Positions 1 to 5,356 of a stretch of DNA of 5,356 bases are shown here, piece by piece. This stretch comes from Paracoccaceae bacterium. Its GTDB lineage: Bacteria; Pseudomonadota; Alphaproteobacteria; Rhodobacterales; Rhodobacteraceae. The position numbers and the translations under genes were made by a program. The notes under the pieces are model-generated. The model had not been told where the DNA came from, made no database searches, and saw nothing but the letters and a program-made list of their open reading frames with translations. How positions within the stretch are numbered: position 1 is the first letter of the stretch; every line of letters starts with the position of its first letter. The stretch is from positions 1-5,356 of the forward strand of contig JAFIEC010000321.1 in assembly GCA_020832725.1 (NCBI GenBank), given 5' to 3'.

Positions 1-960
1 GGCCTCCACCTTGCCGCCCGTGAAATCCTCGGGATGGGGCACGGTGCCGGTGATGGGGATCACGTCCTCGGGGCTGGTGCCCCATGTCACGAGCGGAGCG
101 ATATCCTCGGCGCGCAGGGTGAGCACCTTGTCGAATTGCGCGCCCTCGTCGGCAAAGAGGGTCTTCCACCAGGCCAGCGCCGCTTCCCATTGGGCGCCCT
201 TTGGCACCCGGGGCCGGCCCATCAGATAGGCAAATGTCGTCTCGGCGGGGGCGATGAGCCCCGCCCGGGCGCCCCCCTCGATGGCCATGTTGCACACGGT
301 CATGCGCCCCTCCATCGACAGGGAGCGGATCGCCTCGCCGCAATATTCGATGACATGGCCGGTTCCGCCTGCGGTTCCGGTGGCCCCGATGACGGCAAGG
401 GTGATATCCTTGGCGGTCACCCCCGGCGGCAGGCTGCCGGTGATCTCCACCTTCATGTTCTTCGATTTCTTCTGGATCAGCGTCTGGGTGGCCAGCACAT
501 GCTCCACCTCGGAGGTGCCGATGCCATGGGCCAGCGCGCCGAATGCGCCATGGGTCGCGGTATGGCTGTCGCCGCAGACGATGGTCATGCCGGGCTGGGT
601 CAGGCCCTGCTCGGGGCCGATGATATGCACGATGCCCTGCCGGATGTCATTCACGCCGATATGCTCGATCCCGAAATCCCGGGCGTTCTGCTCCAGCACC
701 TCGACCTGCAGGCGGCTCTCGGGGTTCTCGATCCCCTGCTCGCGGCCGGTATCGGTGGGCACGTTGTGGTCGGGCACAGCGATTGCCTTTTCCGGCGCGC
801 GCACCTTGCGGCCCGACATGCGAAGCCCCTCGAAGGCCTGCGGGCTGGTGACCTCGTGCACCAGGTGGCGGTCGATATAGATGAGCGCGGTGCCGTCCTC
901 GGCCTCGTGGACGATATGGGCGTCCCAGATCTTGTCATAGGTTGTGCGGGGTTTGGTCAT
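1..960 (-). CDS. leuC: 3-isopropylmalate dehydratase large subunit, LeuC (partial, C-terminus beyond left edge)
   Basis: Large subunit of isopropylmalate isomerase, which with LeuD converts 2-isopropylmalate to 3-isopropylmalate in cytosolic leucine biosynthesis. The visible 320 codons start MTKPRTTYDKIWDAH, and the family hallmarks follow in order: VPDHNVPT near residue 63, IIGPEQGLTQPGMTIVCGDSHT near 114-134, HGAFGALAHGIGTSEVEHVL near 137-156, and GGTGHVIEYCGEAIRSLSMEGRMT near 218-241 with the GGARAGLIAP stretch after it. Family proteins run to about 470 residues, so roughly the last 150 are missing, including the region where the three cysteine ligands of the 4Fe-4S cluster normally lie; cluster binding cannot be checked here. 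The start at 960 is supported by a GGAG ribosome site (complement of 968-971), seven bases upstream. No frameshift or stop is seen. The gene is divergent from the SOUL gene. Confidence 0.97.
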   Translation of the reverse strand, partial: MTKPRTTYDKIWDAHIVHEAEDGTALIYIDRHLVHEVTSPQAFEGLRMSGRKVRAPEKAIAVPDHNVPTDTGREQGIENPESRLQVEVLEQNARDFGIEHIGVNDIRQGIVHIIGPEQGLTQPGMTIVCGDSHTATHGAFGALAHGIGTSEVEHVLATQTLIQKKSKNMKVEITGSLPPGVTAKDITLAVIGATGTAGGTGHVIEYCGEAIRSLSMEGRMTVCNMAIEGGARAGLIAPAETTFAYLMGRPRVPKGAQWEAALAWWKTLFADEGAQFDKVLTLRAEDIAPLVTWGTSPEDVIPITGTVPHPEDFTGGKVEA

Positions 961-1190
961 GGCGGTACTCCGGATGGGAATGAACGTGGCTGTGATGCGG
1001 CGGTCAGCCCGTCGGATGAGAGGCCAGCGCCTGGGCGTGGAACCGCCAGGGCAGGCGCGCGTGATCGTCCATGTCAAAGACCCGTATCATGCCCCGGAGA
1101 TACTACCTGTGCCGCGCTCCCGCAAGCATGGGGCTGATCCGCCAGAGGGCGCCATGCGTATTTCCCGTGCAGATCTGAAAAGGACCGACG
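961..1190. other. Non-coding gap between divergent leuC and SOUL genes
   Basis: This 230-base space must carry the control regions for leuC (leftward) and the SOUL gene (rightward). Visible items are weak. On the minus strand there is a perfect TTGACA at 1077-1072, but no acceptable -10 box 16-18 bases downstream. On the plus strand there is a GATACT box at 1099-1104 without a convincing -35. A GTATC/GATAC inverted repeat spans 1084-1103. A 22-codon minus-strand ORF (1072-1004) has only two leucines, so it does not look like a leucine attenuator peptide. No RNA gene or terminator is evident. Confidence 0.5.
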
Positions 1191-1808
1191 ATGAGAGACC
1201 GGAATGCATGCGGGGCCATGGCGGGCGCGATGATCATCGCGTCGGCCCTGATCAAGGGAGGCGTGGCGGTGGCGGAGGAAGTGCGCGGATACAAGGGCTA
1301 TGAGACGCCGGCCCATGTGGTCGAGGAACGGATAGGCGCGCTGGAAATCCGCAGCATCCGCCCGCATCTGGTCGCCGAGGTCACCGTCTCGGGCAGCCGG
1401 GACGCGGCTGCGGGAACGGGGTTCAGGGTACTGGCCGGCTACATCTTCGGAGGCAACGCGGACGGCGCGCGCATCGCCATGACAACGCCGGTGACCCAGG
1501 AACCGCAGGACGGCGGCGATCTGTGGCAGATCCGCTTTGCCCTACCCGAAGAATGGCGCAGGGAACGCCTGCCCGCGCCTGACGATACGCGCATTCGCCT
1601 CGTGGATGTTGCCGCAGAACGGCGAGTCGTGCTGGTGTTCTCCGGCAGGCCCGAGGCAACGCGCCTCGAAGAGGCGCGCGCCGCGCTGGAACAGGCGGCG
1701 GCCGAGGCGGGGCTGCGCGTCACCGGCCCACCGCTCTTTGCGTTCTACGATTCCCCCATGACCCTGCCCGCGCGACGGCGCAACGAGGTCTCCTACGCCT
1801 TGCGCTGA
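1191..1808 (+). CDS. Exported SOUL-family heme-binding protein
   Basis: A 205-residue protein of the SOUL/HBP family, whose characterised members bind heme or related tetrapyrroles; the bacterial role is not established. Family marks are GYKGYETPAHVVEE near residues 33-46, GFRVLAGYIFGGN near 77-89, IAMTTPV at 95-101, and the C-terminal FYDSPMTLPARRRNEV near 185-200. The N-terminus has positive residues (R2, R4), a hydrophobic stretch (about 9-28) and an AVA-EE junction near residue 28, which fits a Sec signal peptide and a periplasmic location. The start at 1191 is backed by an AAAGGA ribosome site at 1178-1183. The gene appears monocistronic, and its last 16 bases overlap the 3' end of the convergent marR gene. 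The family call is firm; ligand and function are inferred from the family only. Confidence 0.93.
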   Translation: MRDRNACGAMAGAMIIASALIKGGVAVAEEVRGYKGYETPAHVVEERIGALEIRSIRPHLVAEVTVSGSRDAAAGTGFRVLAGYIFGGNADGARIAMTTPVTQEPQDGGDLWQIRFALPEEWRRERLPAPDDTRIRLVDVAAERRVVLVFSGRPEATRLEEARAALEQAAAEAGLRVTGPPLFAFYDSPMTLPARRRNEVSYALR

Positions 1809-2269
1809 GGTGTCTCCTCGCGGTCGAGCCGCTGGCGCAACTCACGCAGGACAGGCAGGATCTGTCGCAGACGGTCCGGCCCGACACCGGCCACCGCGGC
1901 CTCGAGGACGGGCGTGATCGCGTCGAGGGCCGCGTCGCGCGCCGTGCGCCCGGCGGGGCTGATGCCCACGAACTTGCGTCTGCCATCATCCCAGTCGGGG
2001 CGGACATGGACATGACCCGCCCCCTCCAGCCGCGCGAGCGTGTTGGTCATCGCACCCCGCGTCACATGCAGCACATGCGCCAGTTGCGCCGGGCTGCGTT
2101 CGTGGCCGACCTGGGCGAGGTGATTGAGCACCAGGAACTGGCTCAGCTCCATCCCCCGGGGCAGGGCACGGGCCAGGCGATTGCGCAGAAGCTGGTCGGT
2201 CATGGCGATCTCGCTGAAGACCAGCGCAACCAGCGGGTCGGCCGCTCCTGCCCCGCCCGCGGACGTCAT
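1793..2269 (-). CDS. MarR-family winged-helix transcriptional regulator
   Basis: A 158-residue DNA-binding regulator, expected to act as a dimer on a palindromic operator. N-terminal helices (DPLVALVFSEIAMTDQLLRN, about 11-30) lead to MELSQFLVLNHLAQVG (40-55). The helix-turn-helix follows at about 58-86 (SPAQLAHVLHVTRGAMTNTL, then LARLEGAGHV), and the wing has the typical acidic/basic signature DDGRRKFVGISPAG at 94-107. A long C-terminal dimerisation helix ends in a charged tail. Its ATG overlaps the TGA of the upstream amidase gene as ATGA (2266-2269), which strongly supports this start over internal ATGs at codons 23 and 40 and implies translational coupling. It is last in the comF-grxC-amidase cluster. 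Ligand and targets are unknown; no single cysteine suited to thiol sensing is present, in fact the protein contains no cysteine. Confidence 0.93.
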   Translation of the reverse strand: MTSAGGAGAADPLVALVFSEIAMTDQLLRNRLARALPRGMELSQFLVLNHLAQVGHERSPAQLAHVLHVTRGAMTNTLARLEGAGHVHVRPDWDDGRRKFVGISPAGRTARDAALDAITPVLEAAVAGVGPDRLRQILPVLRELRQRLDREETPQRKA

Positions 2270-3108
2270 CCGGCCCCCGGCCCCGAGAACGGCCGGTCAT
2301 GGGACAGCGAGGGCACACGCGCGCGCGCCGAGGCGACCTGAGAGAGGTCGATCTCGACCATGGTGATGCCGGGTGTCGTGCCGCCATCGGCGATCACCTC
2401 GCCCCAGGGGGCCACCGCCAGCGAATGGCCCCAGGTGCTGCGCGGGCGGCCCCGCCCGACGGGGTGGTCGCCGCATTGGGCGGGTGCGAGGATCCAGGCG
2501 CCTGTCTCGATCGCGCGGGCACGCAGCAACACCTCCCAATGCGCACGGCCCGTGACCGGCGAAAAGGCCGAGGGCACCGTGAGGATCTCGGCACCCGCCT
2601 GCGCCAGATTTCGGTAAAGATGGGGGAAGCGCAGATCATAGCAGACCGTCAGGCCGATCGTGCCGACCCCGGTCCGCACCAGTGATGCCCTGTCTCCGGG
2701 CGCAAAACCCGACGATTCGCGATAACTTTCGGTGGCGTCTATCTCCACGTCGAACATGTGGATCTTGTCGTATCGCGCGGCCACGGTGCCATCGGGCGCA
2801 AGCAGCAGGCTGCGGTTGACAAGCCGGTCTTCCGAGGGATCGTCGGATTTCAGCGCGAGGGACCCGGCCAGAAGCCAGATGCCCGCCCCTGCAGCCGTGT
2901 CGCGCAACGCGGCAAGGGTGGGATCATCGGCCTCACGGTGGGTCCGCTCCTGCTGGATGCGCCGGCTGGCCGAGACAATATTCGTGACCTCCGGGGTCAG
3001 GACGAACCCCGCACCGCGCGCGATCGCCTCTTTCACCAGGGCCAGCGTGCGGAGCAGGTTGGCCTGCGGGTCATCCCCCGACGTCAGCTGGATCAGCGCG
3101 GCCTGCAT
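2266..3108 (-). CDS. Carbon-nitrogen hydrolase, Nit1-like (probable deaminated glutathione amidase)
   Basis: A 280-residue cytosolic nitrilase-superfamily amidase. The catalytic residues are in place: Glu40 in LTPEVTN, Lys115 in YDKIHMFDVE, a second Glu131 in YRESSGFAPGD, and nucleophile Cys156 in GLTVCYDLRFPHLYR. The stretch AQAGAEILTVPSAFSPVTG (about 169-187), HWEVLLRARAIETGAWILAP (190-209), the AQCGDH that follows, and WGHSLAVAPWGEVIAD (226-241) resemble Nit1 enzymes, which hydrolyse deaminated glutathione to 2-oxoglutarate and Cys-Gly; Nit2-type omega-amidase is the main alternative. The substrate call is an inference from motif resemblance plus position directly after a glutaredoxin gene (3-base gap), which makes a glutathione-related substrate attractive. 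The ATG at 3108 begins MQAALIQLTS, the expected first strand of the fold. The downstream marR overlaps it by four bases. Confidence 0.93.
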   Translation of the reverse strand: MQAALIQLTSGDDPQANLLRTLALVKEAIARGAGFVLTPEVTNIVSASRRIQQERTHREADDPTLAALRDTAAGAGIWLLAGSLALKSDDPSEDRLVNRSLLLAPDGTVAARYDKIHMFDVEIDATESYRESSGFAPGDRASLVRTGVGTIGLTVCYDLRFPHLYRNLAQAGAEILTVPSAFSPVTGRAHWEVLLRARAIETGAWILAPAQCGDHPVGRGRPRSTWGHSLAVAPWGEVIADGGTTPGITMVEIDLSQVASARARVPSLSHDRPFSGPGAG

Positions 3109-3111
3109 CGC

Positions 3112-3369
3112 CTAGCCTGCCAGCAGGGAATCGAGCTTGCCCGCGCGCTCCAGCGCGTGCAATTCGTCGCAGCCGCCCACGGGCTGGCCATCGATGAAGA
3201 TCTGCGGAACGGTGCGCCCTCCGCCCGACCGGCTCACCATTTCGGCGCGGCGTTCAGGCGCGCGCCCGACGTCGATCTCGGTAAAGCCGACGCCCTTGCG
3301 GCGCAACAGCGCCTTGGCCGCGTGGCAAAAGCCGCAAAGCTGTGTCGTGTAGATTTCCACCGGTTTCAT
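3112..3369 (-). CDS. grxC: Glutaredoxin 3 (dithiol, GrxC type)
   Basis: An 85-residue glutaredoxin, close to the usual length of about 83. It reduces protein disulfides and glutathione mixed disulfides in the cytosol with glutathione as electron donor. The strand MKPVEIYTTQL leads into the dithiol active site CGFC (Cys12, Cys15); the cis-proline TVP is at 53-55 and the glutathione-binding GGCDEL at 65-70. The second active-site cysteine separates it from the monothiol CGFS class. The frame stays open upstream to 3399, but the MKP start at 3369 fits the family length and leaves the 3' end of comF separate. A G-rich run (complement of 3376-3380) is the only ribosome-site candidate. It sits between comF (29-base gap) and the Nit1-like amidase (3-base gap), clearly in one operon. 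Confidence 0.95.
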   Translation of the reverse strand: MKPVEIYTTQLCGFCHAAKALLRRKGVGFTEIDVGRAPERRAEMVSRSGGGRTVPQIFIDGQPVGGCDELHALERAGKLDSLLAG

Positions 3370-3398
3370 GGACGTGCCCCCGTGCTGACGACCCGCCA

Positions 3399-4139
3399 CT
3401 ATAGGCGATCGGACAGCCTTGGCAACGCGGGCGCGACACGGGCAAGCGCAGCCACGACCACGGGCCCGCTGCCCGCCTGCCGGCAGGCCTCGGCACAGGC
3501 GCGCAACGTGGCCCCCGTCGTCAGGACGTCATCGACGATCAGCACCGGGCGGCCCGCCACCAGCCCGGCAAAGCGCGGATCGAGCGCGATGGCGCCATCG
3601 AGGTTGCGTGCCCTCTCCTCCCGGCTCATGCCGTCCTGCACGCGTGTTCGGCGGGTGCGCCACAGAAGGTCGGGGACATGCTCCAGTCCCGCATGCCGGG
3701 CCAGCACGGCCGCCAGCAAGGCCGACTGGTTGTAGCGCCGGCGCGCCAGACGCGTGCGGTGCAGGGGGACAGGCGCCACGATCATGCCGGGCTGCAGATG
3801 CGGCCGCGCCGCGCGCCACAGCCACAGGCCAAGCGGGCGCGCCAGATCGTCGCGGTCGGCATGCTTGAGGCGGAGCACCAGGGCGCGCGCAACCCCCTGA
3901 TAGAGGAGGACTGCCGCAGCCCGCTCCCATGGTGGCGGGGCGCTGGCGCAGGCATCGCACCCAGAGCAGCCAGCCTGCGGAACGGGCAGCGCGCAGCCCG
4001 GGCAGGCATGGGGCGGCACGAAGGGTGTCTCTGCCCAGCATGACCCGCACAGCGCATCGGGCTTGTCCACCGGCACACCGCAGGCGATACAGGCAGGCGG
4101 GTAGAAGCCGTCGAGCACCCTGCGCAGGAACTGCGTCAC
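3399..4139 (-). CDS. comF: ComF family protein (phosphoribosyltransferase-like, with cysteine-rich N-terminus)
   Basis: A 246-residue ComF protein. In competent bacteria ComF acts in the cytosol in single-stranded DNA uptake during transformation; in many proteobacteria the role is untested. The N-terminus has cysteine pairs typical of zinc binding: PPACIACG (Cys17, Cys20), CGSC (31, 34), CPGC (46, 49), then Cys58, Cys61 and Cys64. The phosphoribosyltransferase domain follows, with LKHADRDD near 91-98, PVPLHRTRLARRRYNQS near 123-139, and the PRPP loop VLIVDDVLTTGAT at 199-211. The start is uncertain. I chose GTG at 4139, which puts about a dozen residues before the first cysteine pair as in relatives; an upstream GTG at 4184 would add 15 residues lacking family character. 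Neither has a clear ribosome site. This is the first gene of the minus-strand operon and is divergent from the methyltransferase-like gene. Confidence 0.9.
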   Translation of the reverse strand: MTQFLRRVLDGFYPPACIACGVPVDKPDALCGSCWAETPFVPPHACPGCALPVPQAGCSGCDACASAPPPWERAAAVLLYQGVARALVLRLKHADRDDLARPLGLWLWRAARPHLQPGMIVAPVPLHRTRLARRRYNQSALLAAVLARHAGLEHVPDLLWRTRRTRVQDGMSREERARNLDGAIALDPRFAGLVAGRPVLIVDDVLTTGATLRACAEACRQAGSGPVVVAALARVAPALPRLSDRL

Positions 4140-4216
4140 GACGAAACCCGGTGCGGGCCGCAAGCCAGCCCGCAGACCGCCCACCGACCGAACGGATGGA
4201 AAACCCCCCGCCGCCC
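4140..4216. promoter_or_regulatory. Short divergent intergenic region between comF and the methyltransferase-like gene
   Basis: With the chosen starts, 77 bases lie between the two divergent genes, so promoters for both must lie here or extend into the coding regions. No convincing -35/-10 pair was seen on either strand. A GCGGGC/GCCCGC inverted repeat (4153-4158 and 4168-4173) could be a regulator site or chance in GC-rich DNA. The assignment as a control region rests on gene orientation alone. Confidence 0.35.
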
Positions 4217-5083
4217 ATGACCCGAACCCTGTGCGATCGCCATGCCCTTGCCCTCCACCGCGCCCGCGCCGCCCGCGCAGGTGGCGACTGGTTCCTGCAT
4301 GCCCGGGTCGCCGCCGAGATCGAGGAAAGGCTTGGGGAGGTTAACAAGTCGTTTACTGATCCTGTTCTGGTGACGGGCCAACCCGAGGCCTGGGCCGGAC
4401 GCCTGCCCGAATGGCCCCGCGTGGCCGATACCCCCCTGCTCGACCTGAAGGAGGGCGCACACGATCTGGTCATTCATGCCCTGTCGCTGCACTGGGCGGA
4501 CGACCCCGTGGGCCAGATCATCCAGTGCCGTCGCGCCCTTGCCCCGGACGGTCTGTTTCTGGCGGCCCTGTTCGGGGGCCAGACCCTGGCCAGCCTGCGT
4601 GCCGCACTGGCCACCGCCGAGGCAGAGCTTGCGGGCGGCCTGTCGCCGCGGGTTCTGCCGATGGCCGAAATCCGCGACCTGGGCGGATTGCTGCAGCGCT
4701 CTGGCCTCGCCCTGCCGGTTGCCGATGCGCAGGCCTTTCCCGTCCGCTACCGCGCCCTCTCCGCCCTTGTGGGCGACCTGCGGGCCATGGGCGAGACAAA
4801 CGCGCTGGCCGCACGGCACCGCGCCTTTCCGCCGCGCGCCCTGTTTTCCCGCGCCGAAGCGCTCATGCGCGGAACCGGAGCGGAACACGAGAGCTTCGAG
4901 GTGATCTTCGAGGTGATCTTCCTGACCGGCTGGGCTCCGTCCCCGGACCAGCCACGCCCGCTGCGCCCCGGCTCGGCGCGCAGCCGTCTCGCCGATGCCC
5001 TTGGCGTAAGCGAGACGCCCGCAGGCGAGGCGGTGGCACCGGGATCACATTCCGGAAAGGGCCCCCCGGACGATGCGGGATGA
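4217..5083 (+). CDS. Methyltransferase-like protein (SAM-dependent methyltransferase fold, motif I apparently degenerate)
   Basis: A 288-residue protein resembling the BioC/NDUFAF5-like methyltransferase-domain proteins of Rhodobacteraceae. Seen: an N-terminal LCDRHALALHRARAAR segment, EVNKSFTDPVLVTG at 41-54, the core LVIHALSLHWADDPVGQIIQ at 84-103, RRALAPDGLFLAALFGGQTL at 105-124, and LSPRVLPMAEIRDLGGLLQR near 142-161, then a C-terminal FLTGWAPSPDQPRPLRPGS near 235-253. The usual SAM-binding D-x-G-x-G-x-G of motif I, expected near 49-56, reads PVLVTGQP, so catalysis is doubtful. A 12-base tandem duplication gives EVIFEVIF at 228-235. The last 25 residues are low in complexity and probably disordered. 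A start at 4196 (MENPPPP) is also possible; neither start has a good ribosome site. Function and substrate are unknown. Known NDUFAF5 relatives modify a complex I subunit, which is not evidence for the role here. Confidence 0.85.
   Translation: MTRTLCDRHALALHRARAARAGGDWFLHARVAAEIEERLGEVNKSFTDPVLVTGQPEAWAGRLPEWPRVADTPLLDLKEGAHDLVIHALSLHWADDPVGQIIQCRRALAPDGLFLAALFGGQTLASLRAALATAEAELAGGLSPRVLPMAEIRDLGGLLQRSGLALPVADAQAFPVRYRALSALVGDLRAMGETNALAARHRAFPPRALFSRAEALMRGTGAEHESFEVIFEVIFLTGWAPSPDQPRPLRPGSARSRLADALGVSETPAGEAVAPGSHSGKGPPDDAG
4894..4921 (+). repeat. 12-base tandem repeat, 2.3 copies, within the methyltransferase-like gene
   Basis: The unit CTTCGAGGTGAT occurs at 4894-4905 and 4906-4917 and is followed by a partial CTTC at 4918-4921, all perfect. 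Being four codons long, it keeps the frame and repeats the residues EVIF. From memory, relatives have a single F-E-[IV]-I-F before LTGWAP, so this looks like a recent in-frame duplication by replication slippage. Confidence 0.85.
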
Positions 5084-5092
5084 GGAAACGCC

Positions 5093-5120
5093 TTGACCCC
5101 AAGGGGCCATGCGTTAGGTC
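5093..5120 (+). promoter_or_regulatory. Candidate promoter for hemH
   Basis: A TTGACC -35-like box at 5093-5098 is followed after 16 bases by TAGGTC at 5115-5120, a poor match to the -10 consensus. The -10 ends 27 bases before the hemH ATG, which would give a leader of about 20 bases. The -35 box overlaps a small CCTTG/CAAGG inverted repeat (5091-5104). It lies in the 64-base gap after the methyltransferase-like gene, so read-through from that gene is the alternative. Confidence 0.35.
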
Positions 5121-5147
5121 TGCGCCCAGCCGGAAACCGGGATCAAG

Positions 5148-5356
5148 ATGAGCCAGCACGCCGCACGCCCCCCTCATGCGCTCGAGGACCATCCCCCCGT
5201 TGCCATGGGCAGGATCGGTGTCCTGATCGGCAATCTGGGCACACCCGACGCGACCGACTACTGGTCGATGCGACGCTATCTGAACGAGTTCCTGTCGGAT
5301 CGTCGGATCATCGATTATTCGCCGTGGTTGTGGCAGCCGCTGTTGCAACTCGTGAT
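5148..5356 (+). CDS. hemH: Ferrochelatase HemH (partial, N-terminal 69 codons, runs off the right edge)
   Basis: Ferrochelatase inserts ferrous iron into protoporphyrin IX, the last step of protoporphyrin-dependent heme synthesis. Only the N-terminus is visible, but it is diagnostic: RIGVLIGNLGTPDATDYWSM at residues 22-41 and RRYLNEFLSDRRIIDY at 42-57, then SPWLWQPLLQLV at the edge. The iron-ligand histidine and the other catalytic residues lie beyond the window. The start MSQHAARPPHALEDHPPV matches the histidine/proline-rich lead-in common in this group; a later ATG at codon 20 would remove it. A GGGA at 5139-5142 could serve as ribosome site, and part of it sits in a CCGG-AAA-CCGG inverted repeat (5130-5140). 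No truncation is seen up to the edge. Confidence 0.95.
   Translation, partial: MSQHAARPPHALEDHPPVAMGRIGVLIGNLGTPDATDYWSMRRYLNEFLSDRRIIDYSPWLWQPLLQLV

Noticed and set aside
1004..1072. 22-codon minus-strand ORF upstream of leuC, with an imperfect CCTGG hairpin, as a possible leucine attenuator.
   Set aside because: It contains only two leucines, not adjacent, and there is no terminator hairpin followed by a T run.
1072..1077. Perfect TTGACA on the minus strand as a leuC promoter -35 box.
   Set aside because: The sequence 16-18 bases downstream is GC-rich (CTGCCC) with no -10 resemblance, so it is not called as a promoter.
34..1137. Long open frame of 367 codons on the plus strand opposite leuC.
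   Set aside because: It is antisense to a clear leuC; its product is low-complexity, rich in Gly, Ala, His and Asp, with no family features. Such shadows are common in GC-rich DNA.
3370..3399. Longer glutaredoxin start at 3399.
   Set aside because: The ten extra residues are unlike glutaredoxins, and the ATG at 3369 gives the normal family N-terminus and length.
3929..4216. N-terminal extension of the methyltransferase-like frame upstream into comF.
   Set aside because: The extension is antisense to the cysteine-rich part of comF and Arg/Ala-rich. Family resemblance starts only at about 4217.
4136..4888. 250-codon minus-strand frame opposite the methyltransferase-like gene.
   Set aside because: Its product is Gln/Gly-rich with no recognisable motif, and the plus-strand frame carries conserved protein motifs.
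5051..5070. TCCGG/CCGGA inverted repeat at the end of the methyltransferase-like gene as a terminator.
   Set aside because: Only five pairs with a ten-base loop, no T run, and it lies inside the coding sequence.

Overview
The window reads as ordinary, gene-dense chromosome of an alphaproteobacterium, most likely a member of the Rhodobacteraceae/Roseobacter group. Grounds for this are the very high GC content with GC-rich third codon positions, the protein signatures (HemH, LeuC, a Nit1-like amidase and a methyltransferase-like protein, all of the type known from that group), and short or overlapping intergenic spaces. The placement rests on recalled family resemblance; no search was run.

Layout. 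Positions 1-960 (minus) hold the N-terminal two thirds of leuC, the isopropylmalate isomerase large subunit, cut by the left edge. A 230-base non-coding gap (961-1190) separates it from a divergent gene for an exported SOUL-type heme-binding protein (1191-1808, plus). That gene ends tail to tail, with a 16-base overlap, against a minus-strand cluster that reads comF (4139-3399), grxC (3369-3112), a Nit1-like carbon-nitrogen hydrolase (3108-2266) and a marR-type regulator (2269-1793). The gaps in this cluster are 29 bases, 3 bases and a 4-base ATGA overlap, so it is almost certainly one operon. Divergent from comF, on the plus strand, lies a methyltransferase-like gene (4217-5083), followed by the 5' end of hemH (5148 to the right edge).

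How the genes may work together. Glutaredoxin uses glutathione, and Nit1-type amidases destroy deaminated glutathione, so the middle of the minus-strand operon points to thiol/redox housekeeping with a co-transcribed MarR regulator. Ferrochelatase makes heme and the SOUL protein may bind it, but they are about 3.3 kb apart and in separate units, so a link is only suggestive. LeuC is unrelated leucine biosynthesis.

No mobile element, CRISPR array, tRNA, rRNA or phage gene was seen. I see no clear undescribed multi-gene system. The most notable items are a methyltransferase-fold protein that appears to have lost its SAM-binding glycine motif, an in-frame 12-base tandem duplication inside it, and the glutaredoxin/Nit1/MarR operon.
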